Shown one piece after another: positions 25,032 to 35,349 of a stretch of 64,000 nt of DNA. The DNA comes from Mauremys mutica (Eukaryota; Chordata; Testudines; Geoemydidae): the NCBI RefSeq assembly GCF_020497125.1, contig NC_059084.1, positions 32,456,203 through 32,520,202 on the forward strand, written 5' to 3'. Both the position numbers and the translations under genes were made by a program. Each line of letters starts with the position of its first letter. The stretch's first letter is position 1. The notes beneath the pieces were generated by a model. The model saw only the letters and a list, made by a program, of their open reading frames with translations. It was not told where the DNA came from and ran no database searches.

Positions 25032-25420
25032 CCATATCCTCTTTTAATATGAGGCACTCAAATTCACCCATCTTATTATTTAAACTACTAACATTTGTAT
25101 ATAAGCACTTTAAAAATGGTCACTTTTTAGCAGTCTGCCATTACAGGATGTAATTGAATGGGACTCTTTTTCATTTGACTGCTTCTCATAAGATCCTACC
25201 CGTATCCATCCTCTTCTTCTTACTAGAACACAGAGAATCTCCATGAATAGATCCTCCCCTAAGGGATGTCTCTGTCCGATCCACGTGCTCCTCTGCACCT
25301 GTCGGCTTTCCCCCATCCCTTAGTTTAAAAACTGCTCTATGACCTTTTTAATTTTAAGTTCCAGCAATCTGGTTCCATTTTGGTTTAGGTGGAGCCCATC
25401 CTTTGTGTATGCCCTGTACT

Positions 25421-25713
25421 GCTATACAATACACAAGCTATATTAGGTCCGATATTTCTTTGAAAGGAATAATATGCACACAGCTTGCCATCCCAAATGG
25501 AATTTCCTGGACACTTCAATTTAAAGACAAGGGATTAGATAAAACAAGAGAGAAATTTTAAGTGAGTGCAAGGAATGAGGCATAAAAGTCAGAAATGGTT
25601 ACACAAAAAATAAAGATAGGGTAAAATGCATCTAGTGCCTAACATAACAAACTGTGTTAAATTTAATGCACAGTTTTCTCACCACAGGCTTTCAACAGTC
25701 TCACTGACCATAC
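25421..25713. other. Short intronic gap, nothing recognised
   Basis: AT-rich sequence between the minus-strand CR1 and DIRS copy B; no feature identified. Confidence 0.4.
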
Positions 25714-26064
25714 TTTTTCTTTGAGTGCTTGCTCATGTTGATTCAATTCTAGGTGTGTGTGCACCAACGTTCGCGGCCGTCAGAGATTTTTGCCTTAGCG
25801 GTATCCGTAGGGCTGGCTGTGGCACCCCAAGAGTGCTGCACTCATGCCGTGGTATATCAGGCATCGTGGGCCCCACGCCCTCTCCGTTCCCCAAGGTGGT
25901 CAGTCGGAGTGCCTCTGTCCCTTGCTTCACAAGTGGCCAGTGGTTCCTTTCCTGTCTCAAGCTTGTGCTTCCAGTTGTAAATAGTTCTATTGTTTGTTAG
26001 TTAGGAGTTAAGTAGCTGTAAAGTGTTCAGTTAGTTAGGGTCCCAGCGGAGACTTTGCCCCGGC

Positions 26065-27830
26065 ATGCCCTGTTCTCCGGGTTTTAAGCCCTGCTCCACG
26101 TGTAACAGACCCGCTTGATAGTTGACTGCAGTGCCTCAGGGAGTCCCACGTGAAGAAGCGTTGTCACATCTGTTAGAACTTTTGTCCTCGGACACAGTGG
26201 AAATGCGATGCAATGTACGACTCGGGGCATTCCCGGTCCCCTTCTTTGCGCCAAAGCTCTCCTAGGTGTAGTGGATCTCCCCAGCACCGGTCCTCGTCAT
26301 GTAGTTGTTCACCAATGCTGAGACCTTGAGGCCAGTCCCTGACATGACACCGCTATCCCTACTCCCAGCACCAGTCGGAACGCTCCTGGCACCGGTCACC
26401 GGCGTCGATGGTTAGCTGCCAGACCCAGGCCTCGACAGCCCTGCCGTGGTCACCGGAGCGCGACGACTTCTCCAGATCAGAGGCACAGTTCAGCCTCTCC
26501 CCCAGGCAGCAACAGGACTGGGCTCCGGAGGGTGCATCTGTCAATGGCCGACCCTATGGCCTTATTGCAATGCCTGGGAGGGTTCCTGTCATGCCATTAG
26601 TCCACTCCCGACAGCCCTCGGTTGCTGCATCAGACAGTCCGTAGTCAGCACCGTTGGCTCCAGTGACCATCGTGGGTGAGGAACCGATGCCAACACCAAA
26701 GCTACCCTCCCCATCAGGGGAAGACACTGGCGGGCCTCCCACAGTGGTCCAATCATCCTCCTCCTCCCTGGAAGAGGCGGTGGTGGGCCCCTCCAGAGCT
26801 AGCTCACCGGACGATTTCAAGGAGCATCAGGCGCTGCTCCGTAGGGTGGCTTTGAACTTGGCCCTCAAGGCAGAGGAGATGAAGGAGCAGACAGACACAT
26901 TGTTCATCATGCTCTCGGCAGCCGCCCCAGCCCAGGTCACACTCCCGGTGCACAAGGGGGCCCTGAACATTGCCAAGTTCATTTGGCAAACCCCGTCCTC
27001 TATTCTGCCCACATCCAAGAGAGCGAAGAAAAAGCACTTCATCCCTGTGAAAGGGTGGATCACTCACCCACCGCCATGATCATTGGTCATGTCTGCGGCC
27101 AACAGAGGGATAAGCAGGGTCCCACCAGTTCCACCCTTAAACATAAAGATGCTAAGAGGTTTGACTTGTTTGGTTGCAAGATTTATTCTACTGCCAGCCT
27201 CCAGTTTTGGGTGGCGAACCACCAGGCCCTCTTGGGCTACTATAATTTTAACTTGTTGGACTCCCTCCTCAAGTTCAAAGACTCCATTCCCCAGGAGGTG
27301 GCCCAGGATTTTGCAACTCTGGTGGAGGATGGCACCATGGCGGCTCAGTGTCCCCCACAAATGGCCTGGGATGCGGTTGATTCGGCTGCCTTGGTGGTCG
27401 CCTCAGCAGTGGTTATGAAGCGCAGTTCCTCACTCCAGACCACAGGCCTGTCCCAGGAGGTGCAGGCCTCTATCCAGGACCTCTCATTTTATGGTGTCGG
27501 CCTTTTCTCCGACCAGACAGATGTGCGGCTGCACGGCCTTAAGGACACATGGGCGATTCTCCGCTCTCTGGGGATGCACACTTCTTGGATTTCGAGGCAG
27601 CCATTCTGGCCTCCTTTGCCACTGTAACAGGGGCAGCCTCGTCAAGGGCCTACAAGAAAAGGGACACCAGGTTTAGCCACCGCCATGTGTCGTCGTCCCG
27701 CTCTCCTGTGCAGCCTGGCCCAGCTAAGCATCAAGGGGACCAGAAGCGCTCATTTTGAGGGTGCACCCGGGAGCGACACACCAGCCATCTGCCCAGATCC
27801 TTCCCGTCCTTTCCTCGACTGCCTCTCCCC
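26065..27830 (+). pseudogene. DIRS copy B Gag-like remnant
   Basis: An ATG at 26065 gives MPCSPGFKPCSTC, matching MPRAPGLKPCAAC of copy C, including the first Cys-x2-Cys pair. The later capsid-like part is readable in pieces: ALNIAKFIWQTPSS (26964-27005), KDAKRFDLFGCKIYSTASLQ (27145-27203), then LQDLPF-type sequence near 27475 and GLFSDQTDVRLHGLKDTWAI (about 27500-27555). The reading frame changes several times. The Arg/Ser-rich domain of copy C is not recognisable here. Likely bound element RNA when intact (inference). Confidence 0.75.
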
Positions 27831-27837
27831 TTATTGT

Positions 27838-28728
27838 CTGGCCTGGTCCAGGGTTACTTCGGACCGCTGGGTCCTGGACATAGTTGATTGGGGCTATACT
27901 CTGCAATTCTTGGCCGTCCTTCCCTCCCGCCCCCCTTCCCCATCCCTCTTCAGGGACTCTTCTCATGAGCATCTCCTCATTCAGGAGGTCGAGAAACTCC
28001 TGGACTTGGGCGCTGAAGAGAATGTTCTTCAGGATATGGAAGGAAGAGGATTCTATTCCCACTGCTTTCTAATCCCAAAGGCGAAAGGGGGCCTCAGACC
28101 CATTCTGGACCTGCGAAGCCTCAACATGTCTCTCAAGAAGTTGAAATTCCGCATGGTCTTCCTGGCCTCCATCATCCCTTCCCTGGATCCGGGGGACTGG
28201 TTTGCCGCGCTCAACTTAAAGAACTCGTACTTCCATGTCTCCATATTCCCAGGACACAGATGGTTCCTGCACTTCATAGTAGCCGGGCAACACTTTCAGT
28301 TCATGGTGCTACCTTTTGGCCTGTCCTTGGCCCCCAGGGTGTTCACAAAATGCGTGGCGCCAGTGGCAGCTTACCTCAGATGTCAGGGGGTCCAGATCTT
28401 TCTGTATCTCAATGACTGGCTCATCAAGGGCAGGTCTCCAGAACAGGTAGAAAGGAGCCTTGATCTGGTGTGTTCCACCTGCAGTGGATCTGGGTTTGTT
28501 GATAAATGCGGAAAAGTCCATGTTAACACTAGTCCAACGCACAGTTTTCAGGCTATGGCAGGCTTAGTCTCCCACATACAAGCCCACCTGCTCGCCACGG
28601 CCCACACATGTCTGCGACTATTGGGCTGCATGGCCACGTGCACATATGTGGTCAGCTATGCCCATCTTCATATAAGGCCTCTGCAAACGTGGCTGGCCTC
28701 AACTTATGTTCCAAGCAGGCACCCCTAG
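27838..28728 (+). pseudogene. DIRS copy B reverse transcriptase
   Basis: A single long frame gives TSDRWVLDIVDWGYTLQF, FRDSSHEHLLIQEVEKLLDL, FLIPKAKGGLRPILDLRSLN, SLDPGDWFAALNLKNSYFHV, FMVLPFGLSLAPRVFTKC, and FLYLNDWLIKG. The catalytic YxDD box is YLND, as in copy A, and the upstream LDMKDAYFHV of copy C reads LNLKNSYFHV, so two catalytic Asp positions are Asn. About 200 residues later the frame decays. Inactive. Confidence 0.88.
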
Positions 28729-30096
28729 ACCACGTAGTCATGGTACTGAGCCATGTCCTACTGTTGCTGGACTCATGGCGGAATCCCAGGTCTGTGCTCC
28801 AAGGAGTTCCCTCTGTGTCCCCAACCCCATCTCTTACCCTGGTCTCCAGTGCTTCAGATCTGGGCTGGGGAGGCTACCTGGGCGAGCTCAACACCCAGGG
28901 TCATTGGCAACAACCCAACCTGACCATCCACATCAATGTAAGGGAGCTCAGGGCGGTTCAACTGGCCTATCAGGCTTTCTTGCCCCACTCGAGGGGAAAA
29001 GTGGTGCAGGTCCTGATGGACAATACTACCCCGATGTATTACATCAACAGATGGGGCGACAGGTCTTCAGCCCTTTATCAAGAAGTGCTCAGCCTCTGGG
29101 ACTTTTGCGTGAGGAACACCATTCACCTGGTGGCCGCCCACCTGCCGGGGACCAAGAATGTTTTGGTGGATCGCCTCAGCAGGACCTTCTCATCTCACCA
29201 CAAATGGTCACTCCCTCCAGAGGTAGTCAGTCTGATCTTCTGCAAGTGGTGGAATCCGCAGGTGGACCTGTTCACGTCCAGGCAGAACTGGAAGTTCCAT
29301 GTGTTCTGCTTTCTGCAGGGCATGGACAAGGGCTGCCTGTCGGACACTTTTCTGAATTCATGGTCGGGAGCGCTGATGTACGCTTTCCTGACGGTGCCCT
29401 TGATACACAGGTTCCTCCTGAAGGTGAAGCAAGACAAGGCCAAGGTCATCGTGGCCTCATCAACACTGGTTAGGCATGCTGCTGAATCTGTCGGCAGCCA
29501 CCAGCCTGCAGCTGCCTCTTCGGCTGGATCTGCTGTCCCAGAATCACAGCAATGTGCTGCACCCAAACCTGGCGGCGCTGCACTTGACAGCCTGGCTGCT
29601 GCGTGGGTGAGTGGAGAGAATCAACGATGTTCCCCTGGTGTCCAGCAAGTCTTGCTGGGCAGCAGGAAGCCTTTGACCCAAGCTACCTATGTGGCAAAGT
29701 GGAAGCGAATTGCGTGTTGGGCCTCGGATCGTCGCATCCATGTGGAGGAGGCCCCACTGCAGGACGTCCTGGACTATTTGCTGCACCTTAAGCTCCAGTG
29801 CTTGTCACTATCTTCAGTCAAGTTGCACCTGGTGGCCATTTTGGCGGTACATCCTCCATTTCAAGGCAGGTCAGTCTTCACCCACCCTATTACGGCACGG
29901 TTTCTGAAGGGCCTGGAGTGCCTTTACCTGCATGTCCGGGATCCGGTACCCACTTGGGACCTAAATCTTGTGCTGTCACGGCTCATGGGTCCCCCCTTCA
30001 AGCCCCTAGCTTCCTGCTCCCTCTTGCTTCTCTCCTGGATGGTCTCCTTCCTAGTTGCCATAACTTCAGCTCCTCGAATGTCCGAAATCAGAGCGC
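28640..30096 (+). pseudogene. DIRS copy B RNase H, methyltransferase-like region and recombinase N-half
   Basis: One long frame (ending where a solo LTR cuts it) holds three parts. RNase H (about 28840-29200) has VSSASDLGWGG where copy C has TTDAS (first Asp lost), NVRELRAVQ, MDNTTPMYYINRWG, and VDRLSR. Next is the NPQVDLFTSRQN block with ALMYAFLTVPL (about 29250-29400). The start of the tyrosine recombinase follows (SVKLHLVAILAVH at about 29815-29850; AITSAPRMSEIRAL at 30058-30099). The LTR insertion falls right after the first catalytic Arg box. Confidence 0.85.
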
Positions 30097-30492
30097 TGTT
30101 ACTGAAATATCGGGTCTGCCTAGCTGAGAGTCAATAACAGCCTGACAGGGATAAGGAAAAATGCTTTATTCTGCAGAAGAAAGGAGAGCTCTGTAATAGA
30201 TTCAGAAGACTCTACTGCACACAAGTTTCACAAGCTTTTTATACACTTTCAGACAAAGACCATGCCGTGTTAACACTTCATTGGTGATTACTGAACCCCG
30301 TAAAACCGTTATCTGGTCAGGAAAAACTGGCTTGAAGCAGGATTCTTTTTGCCTTTGGCAGCAAAAGGAAGATTAATTGTAAAGTTCAAGGTACTGTGTA
30401 CGTGACGCCTTTTGGAGGCTTCTGCCTCCACCTACTGGCTGTTTGCAAAACTATTAATAAGGGGGGGGGGGGGCTACTGAATAGCTTTCACA
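30097..30492 (-). mobile_element. Solo LTR of an endogenous retrovirus-like element
   Basis: 396 bp. On the minus strand it starts TGTGAAAGC and ends TCAGTAACA (TG..CA ends). It has a TATA-like box (tataaaa, + strand complement near 30236-30243) and an AATAAA polyadenylation signal (complement near 30163-30169). Flanks gcgc (30093-30096) and gtgc (30493-30496) fit a 4-bp target duplication with one CpG change. Removing the LTR and one flank rejoins the recombinase frame (RALTSETP-like). No internal viral genes are present. It also contains a 14-bp G run near 30461. Confidence 0.85.
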
Positions 30493-31240
30493 GTGCTAAC
30501 ATCTGAAACACCTTACACAGTCTTCTATAAGGACAAGGTTCAGCTGCATCTGCACCCGGCCTTTCTATGCAAGGTCATCTCCCAGTTCCATACTGGTCAA
30601 GATATATACTTGCTGGTCCTTTGTCCTAAGTCCCACACGACAGATGAGGAATGCAGGTTGCATGCCCTGGATGTCAGATGGGCTCTGGACTTCTACATAG
30701 ACAGAATGAAGTCATTCCGTAAGTCAACGCAGTTGTTTGTGGCAATCGCAGACAGAATGAAAGGTTGCCCTGTCTCTGCCCAAAGAATATATTTCTGGAT
30801 CATAGCCTGTATCTGCTACTGCTACGAGCAGGGAGGGATAGCTCAGTGGTTTGAGCATTGGCCTGCTAAACCCAGGGTTGTGAGTTCAATCCTTGAGGGG
30901 GCCACTTAGGGATCTGGGGCAAAAATTGGTCCTGCTAGTGAAGGCAGGGGGCTGGACTTGATGACCTTTTGAGGTCTCTTCCAGTTCTAGGAGATTGGTA
31001 TATCTCCAATTATTACCTTTACCTGTTACCATTACCTAGCAAAGATGCCCCCGCCACCGATAGTGACAGCTCACTCGACTAGGGCACAGGCATCTTTGGC
31101 AGCCTTCCTCGCACAGGTGCTGATCCAAGAGATCTGTCAGGCCGTGACCTGGTTGTCTGTCCTCACATTCGCTTAACATTATGCGCTGACTCAGCAAGCT
31201 CGGGATGATGCCGGCTTTGGCAGAGCTGTGCTACAAACTG
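30493..31240 (+). pseudogene. DIRS copy B tyrosine recombinase C-half, split by SINE
   Basis: 30500-30830 reads TSETPYTVFYKDKVQLH to LDVRWALDFYIDRMKSFRKS and VAIADRMKG. After the SINE, from about 31036, it continues with MPPPPIVTAHSTRAQASLAA (HxxR box HSTR), TWLSV, a stop codon at 31173-31175, then HYALTQQARDD with the candidate nucleophile Tyr. Inactivated by SINE and stop. Confidence 0.85.
30830..31035 (+). mobile_element. tRNA-derived SINE (pol III boxes A and B)
   Basis: Box A tagctcagtggt at 30839-30850 and box B gagttcaatcc at 30882-30892 give tRNA-like spacing. The body (ccacttagggatctggggca, ggtcctgctagtgaaggcag) and the tail gagattggtatatctccaat match the copy at 19020-19212. This is the type of tRNA-derived SINE found in cryptodiran turtles (family knowledge; name not verified). 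The flanks gctacgagca / ttacctagca resemble an imperfect target duplication. It interrupts the DIRS recombinase. Confidence 0.9.
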
Positions 31241-31284
31241 CATGATGGTGAACTCTGAGCCCACCTCCATTGATCCTGCTTGCG

Positions 31285-31395
31285 AGTCACCTAGAATGGA
31301 ATCAACATGAGCAAGCACTCGAAGAAGAAAAAACAGTTACCTACCTTTCGTAACTGTTGTTCTTCGAGATGTGTTGCTCATGTCCCTTCCATTAC
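31285..31395. repeat. DIRS copy B internal complementary region
   Basis: agaatggaatcaacatgagc followed by aagcactcgaagaagaaaaa is the complement of the element's left end (about 25716-25755). The next stretch (cagttacctacctttcgtaa, ctgttgttcttcgagatgtg, ttgctcatgtcccttccatt) is the complement of its right end (about 31576-31640). Confidence 0.85.
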
Positions 31396-31645
31396 TTGCC
31401 CTCCTGCCCTCTGTCAGAGTTGTCAGCAAGAAGGAACTGAGAGGGCGCAGGGCTGGTGGCACCTGATATACCGTGGCATGAGTATGGAACTCCAGGGTGC
31501 ACCACAGCCAGCCCTATGGATACAGCTAAGGCAAAAATCTCTGACGGCCATGCATGTGAGTGTGCACACACCTAGAATGGAATGGACATGAGCAATTCAT
31601 CTCAAAGAACAAGAGTTACCAACGATAGGTAACCGTTTTTTCTTA

Positions 31646-32104
31646 GGTCAGGACCCCTTCTTCCAGAGTCTAATGAATGCTTCCTTTGTCGCTTCACGTG
31701 CTATGAATCGATGGGTGGGGGGGGTTGGGTGTCCTGGGTGTCTGTCTCTCCTTTTTATAGTTTCTGTACCCCTCTTGAAAAACATTTACAGTTGGGTACC
31801 AGAAGACAAACTGTCTATGTGGAAGGATGTTTTTTTCTCACTGGTTTGAGCGTTCTTTGTTTTCTTTCTTGCTTGATGATTCCATTTACTCTTAAATACA
31901 AATTAAGCAGAGCACACATTCCTTTCTTTGAGACAGACCTGTTTGCCAGCCTCTGTTTGGAATAAGTGTTAATAACACCATTTAGTGGAATCTTATAACT
32001 TCAGAAACAATGTTGCAACACATATTTTATCAAGATGATACTGATCAGCAAATTATGAGTTTTCAAATGATTGTTACAATAGCGTGTGGGTGTGAATACA
32101 AGGT
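31646..32104. other. Intron 5, nothing recognised
   Basis: AT-rich intronic sequence between DIRS copy B and a LINE fragment. No feature identified. Confidence 0.4.
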
Positions 32105-32997
32105 TACATTCTGTTACAGTTCCAATATTCAAAATAGGCAAACAAAATGACCAGGGTAACTAGGACAGTTAGCCTGACATCAGTCCCAAGCAAAAAAATG
32201 AAAAAAATGGATACAAGATTCCATTGATAAATAATTCAAGGATGGGAATATAATTAATTACAGTCAACATGGCTTTACGGAAAATAGGTCCTGTTAAACA
32301 TCTGATTTCATTCTTTGAGAAGATTACAATAGCTGCATAGATGTAATATATTTAGACTTTTGTAAAGTATTTGACTTTGTATCACACAGCATTCTGATTA
32401 AAAATTACCTCTATACAATATCAGTAAAGTACATGCTAAATAGATTATGAACTGGCTAAGTGACAAATCTCAGAAAAGTAACAGTCAGTGAGGAATCATC
32501 GTTGAATAAGGGTGTTTCCAGTAGGCTTCCTCAGGGATCAGTTCTAGGCCCAATGAAATTCAATATTTTCACCAATGTTTTGAAGTAAATATAAAATCAC
32601 TGCTAATAAAATTTACAGATGAAACAAAGATTGGCAGAGTGATAAATAATAATGAGGACAGAGCAATCATACAGAATAATTGGGTTCTATTTGTAAACTG
32701 GACCACTTCAAACAAAATATGTTTTAATGCAGCCAAGTGCAAAGTTACACATCCAGGAACAATGAATGCAGGCCATATCTTCCAGATGGGGGGACTGTGT
32801 CCTGGAAAGCAGTGACTCTGAAAAGGGTTTAGGGGTCACAGTGGACAAACAACTCACCGTGAGCTTCTTGTGGAGAAAAGAGCCACAAAAATGATTCAAG
32901 GGCTTGAGAAAATGCTTTGCAATGAGAGAGCTTTAAAGAGCTCCATTTGTTTAGCGTATCGAAAAGAAAAGTAAGTTTATTTGATTATAGAGTCTAA

Positions 32998-35126
32998 GGG
33001 TATGTCTACACTACGGGATTATTCCGAATTTACATAAACCGGTTTAGCAAAACAGATTGTATAAAATCGAGTGCGCGCGGCCACGCTAAACACATTAAAT
33101 TGGTGGTGTGCGTCCATGGGCCGAGGCTAGCGTCGATTTCTGGAGCGTTGCACTGTGGGTAGCTATTCCGTAGCTATCCCATAGTTCCCGCAGCCTCCCC
33201 CGCCCCTTGGAATTTCCGGGTTGAGATCCCAGTGCCTGATGGGGCAAAAATCATTGTCGCAGGTGGTTCTGAGTAAATGTCGTCAGTCACTCCTTCCTCT
33301 GGGAAAGCAACGGCAGACAAGCATTTCGTGCCTTTTTTCCCTGGATTGCCCTGGCAGATGCCATAGCATGGCAATCATGGAGCCTGTTTTGCCTTTTGTG
33401 ACTGTAACCGTATGTGTACTAGATGCCGCTCACAGAGGCGATTCAGCAGCGCTACACAGCAGCATGCTTTTGCATGACAGCAGAGATGGTTACCAGCCAT
33501 ACTGTACCATCTACCATACCATAAATTGGTAATAAGATGATCATGGTTACCAGTCCTTTTGCACTGCACCATTTGTTGCTGTCATAAGTGCCCCTGGCTG
33601 AGATCAGCCAGGGGCGCAAAAGCCAAAATTGGGAATGACTTCCTGAGTCAATCCCTCCTTTTTGGTATCTAAAAATAGAATCAGTCCTGCCTAGAATATG
33701 GGCAAGTGTACTAGAGAACCACTGTATCATAGAACCAGAGAGCACAGCTGCTCTGTGTCAGATCCCGCAGAAATTATGAGCTGTATGCTATTCACAGGGG
33801 GTGCTCCTGCAACAACCCCACCTGTTGATTCCATTCTTCCCCCGGTCTTCCTGGGCTACCGTAGCATTGTCCCCCCACTTGTGTGATGAAGTAATAAAGA
33901 ATGCAGGAATAAGACACAGTGACTTGTTAGTGAGAAATGAGTGGAAGGCAGCCTCCAGCTGCTATGATAGTCCAGACAGGACATTAAGCAGTGTGGAGGA
34001 GAGGAGCCCAGCATCCCGCTGGTAGTCCAGGGGCAATTGAATCTTTTCTTTACACATGAAGGGTGGGGGCTGATGGAGCTCAGCCCCCTGTTGCTATGAT
34101 GAGGACAGTTACCAGCCATACTGTACCATCTACCACAAAAAATTAGGGCCAGGCGCCCTTGATTGACCTCACGGATGCTAATCGGCATGGTTACCAGTCC
34201 TTTTGCACTGCCCCATGTGCCAATAGGCTGATGATGACAATGGATATCAGTCTTATTGCACCATCAGCCACCCATGGCAGGGGGGAGAGCAAGGATGTTG
34301 GTGTTGAGTGCTGCAGCATCGTGTCTATCTGCAGCATTCATTAAAGATAGGGTGACATGTAAAAGAGTCAAGAGAGGATTGTTTTCCCTTTCACTTCTGG
34401 GGGTGGGTGGGAGGGTGCGTAAATTGCCGAGCTATGCCCTGACCCACCGCGGACATTGTATTTGACCCTAGAAGCATTTGGAGCTCAGCCAAGAATGCAA
34501 ATGCTTTTCGGAGACTGCAAGAACTGTGGGATAGCTTGAGTCCTCCAGTCCATGAGCGTCCATTTGATTCTTTGGCTTTCCGTTACGCTAGTCACGCAGC
34601 AGTGCGCTGAGTCCCTGCTATGGCGTCTGTCTGGAGATTTTTTAAAAATGATTTTGAATTTCGTCTTCTGTAACGGAGCGCTGATAGAACAGATTTGCCT
34701 GCCCTTACAGCAATCACATCCGCATGGTCCATGCTGGAGCTCTTTCTTTATTTTGATTTTTAACTGCCTCGCCACACGTGCTGATCGGAGCTCCACTCTG
34801 GGCAAACAGGAAATATTCAAAAGTTCGCGGGGCTTTTCCTGTCTACCTGGCCACTGCATCCGAGTTCAGATTGCTGTCCAGAGCGGTCAGTGGTGCACTG
34901 TGGGATACCACCCGGAGGCCAATACCGTCGATCTGTGGCCACACTAACCCTAATCCGATATGGTAATACCGATACTAGAGCTACTCCTCTCGTTAGGGAG
35001 GAGTACAGAAACCGGTTTAAAGAGCCCTTTATATCGATATAAAGGGCCTCTTAGTGTGGACGAGTGTGGTGTTAAATCGGTTTTACGCTCCTTAAACCGG
35101 TTTAAACACGTAGTGTAGACCAGGCT
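32998..35126. mobile_element. Non-autonomous DNA transposon, PIF/Harbinger-like, 2.1 kb
   Basis: Inverted ends share gtctacactacg: gggtatgtctacactacggg at 32998, and complement cgtagtgtagaccaggct ending at 35126. They are flanked by TAA (32995-32997 and 35127-35129), the 3-bp target duplication typical of PIF/Harbinger. No transposase ORF is seen. The subterminal regions carry aaaccggttta palindromes. The interior holds repeated motifs: gttaccagccatactgtacc near 33489 and 34110, and atggttaccagtccttttgc near 33543 and 34187. Confidence 0.85.
35024..35047. repeat. 24-bp perfect palindrome in the Harbinger-like element
   Basis: gccctttatatc followed by gatataaagggc is a perfect 12+12 palindrome between two aaccggttta-type motifs near the right end. 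A structural or transposase-binding role is possible but untested. Confidence 0.85.
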
Positions 35127-35349
35127 TAAGTATGTTCATGGGGAGATAATACTAGGTACTATAGTTCTCTTTAATCTAGAGGATAACAGTATAACAAGAA
35201 CCTGTGGCTGGAAGATGAAGCTACACAAAATAAACTTAGAAACAAGGCACACATTTTTAACAGTGAAGGTGATTGACCATTGGAAAAAACTACCAATGGA
35301 AGTGGTGGATTCTCCATTTCTTGATGTCTTCAAATCCAGACCGAATGCC

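Larger units (their letters stand above)
22321..25420 (-). mobile_element. CR1-type LINE, minus strand, RT and endonuclease
   Basis: Read on the minus strand from high coordinates: upstream 5' sequence (25030-25420), then endonuclease (YKIYQKDRTGRAGGGVALYV at about 24510-24570; IMGDFNYPHIDG and LEPTRGEAILDLV at about 24150-24310). Next is the linker and then RT (AGIHPRVLKELKCETAELL at about 23220-23280; FKQCSRVDPGNYRSVNLTSV at about 23110-23165; GFCKGKLCLNNLLEF), reaching the 3' part near 22321. It carries two later inserts (23868-23955 and 24637-24979). Frameshifted throughout. Confidence 0.85.
25714..31645 (+). mobile_element. DIRS-type retrotransposon, copy B (degenerate, with inserts)
   Basis: About 5.9 kb including a solo LTR (30097-30492) and a SINE (30830-31035). 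Same order as copy A: Gag-like, RT, RNase H, methyltransferase-like, tyrosine recombinase. The inverted terminal repeats are about 25714-25990 and 31380-31645 (both contain gtgtgtgcac-like and gcagagattttt/aaaaatctctgac blocks in opposite orientation). The internal complementary region is at 31285-31395. Same orientation as MMP24 and copy A. Stops and frameshifts throughout. Confidence 0.9.

Noticed and set aside
30830..31035. tRNA gene
   Set aside because: Boxes A and B are present, but there is no complete cloverleaf or anticodon arm. The body and tail match a second copy at 19020-19212, so it is a SINE.
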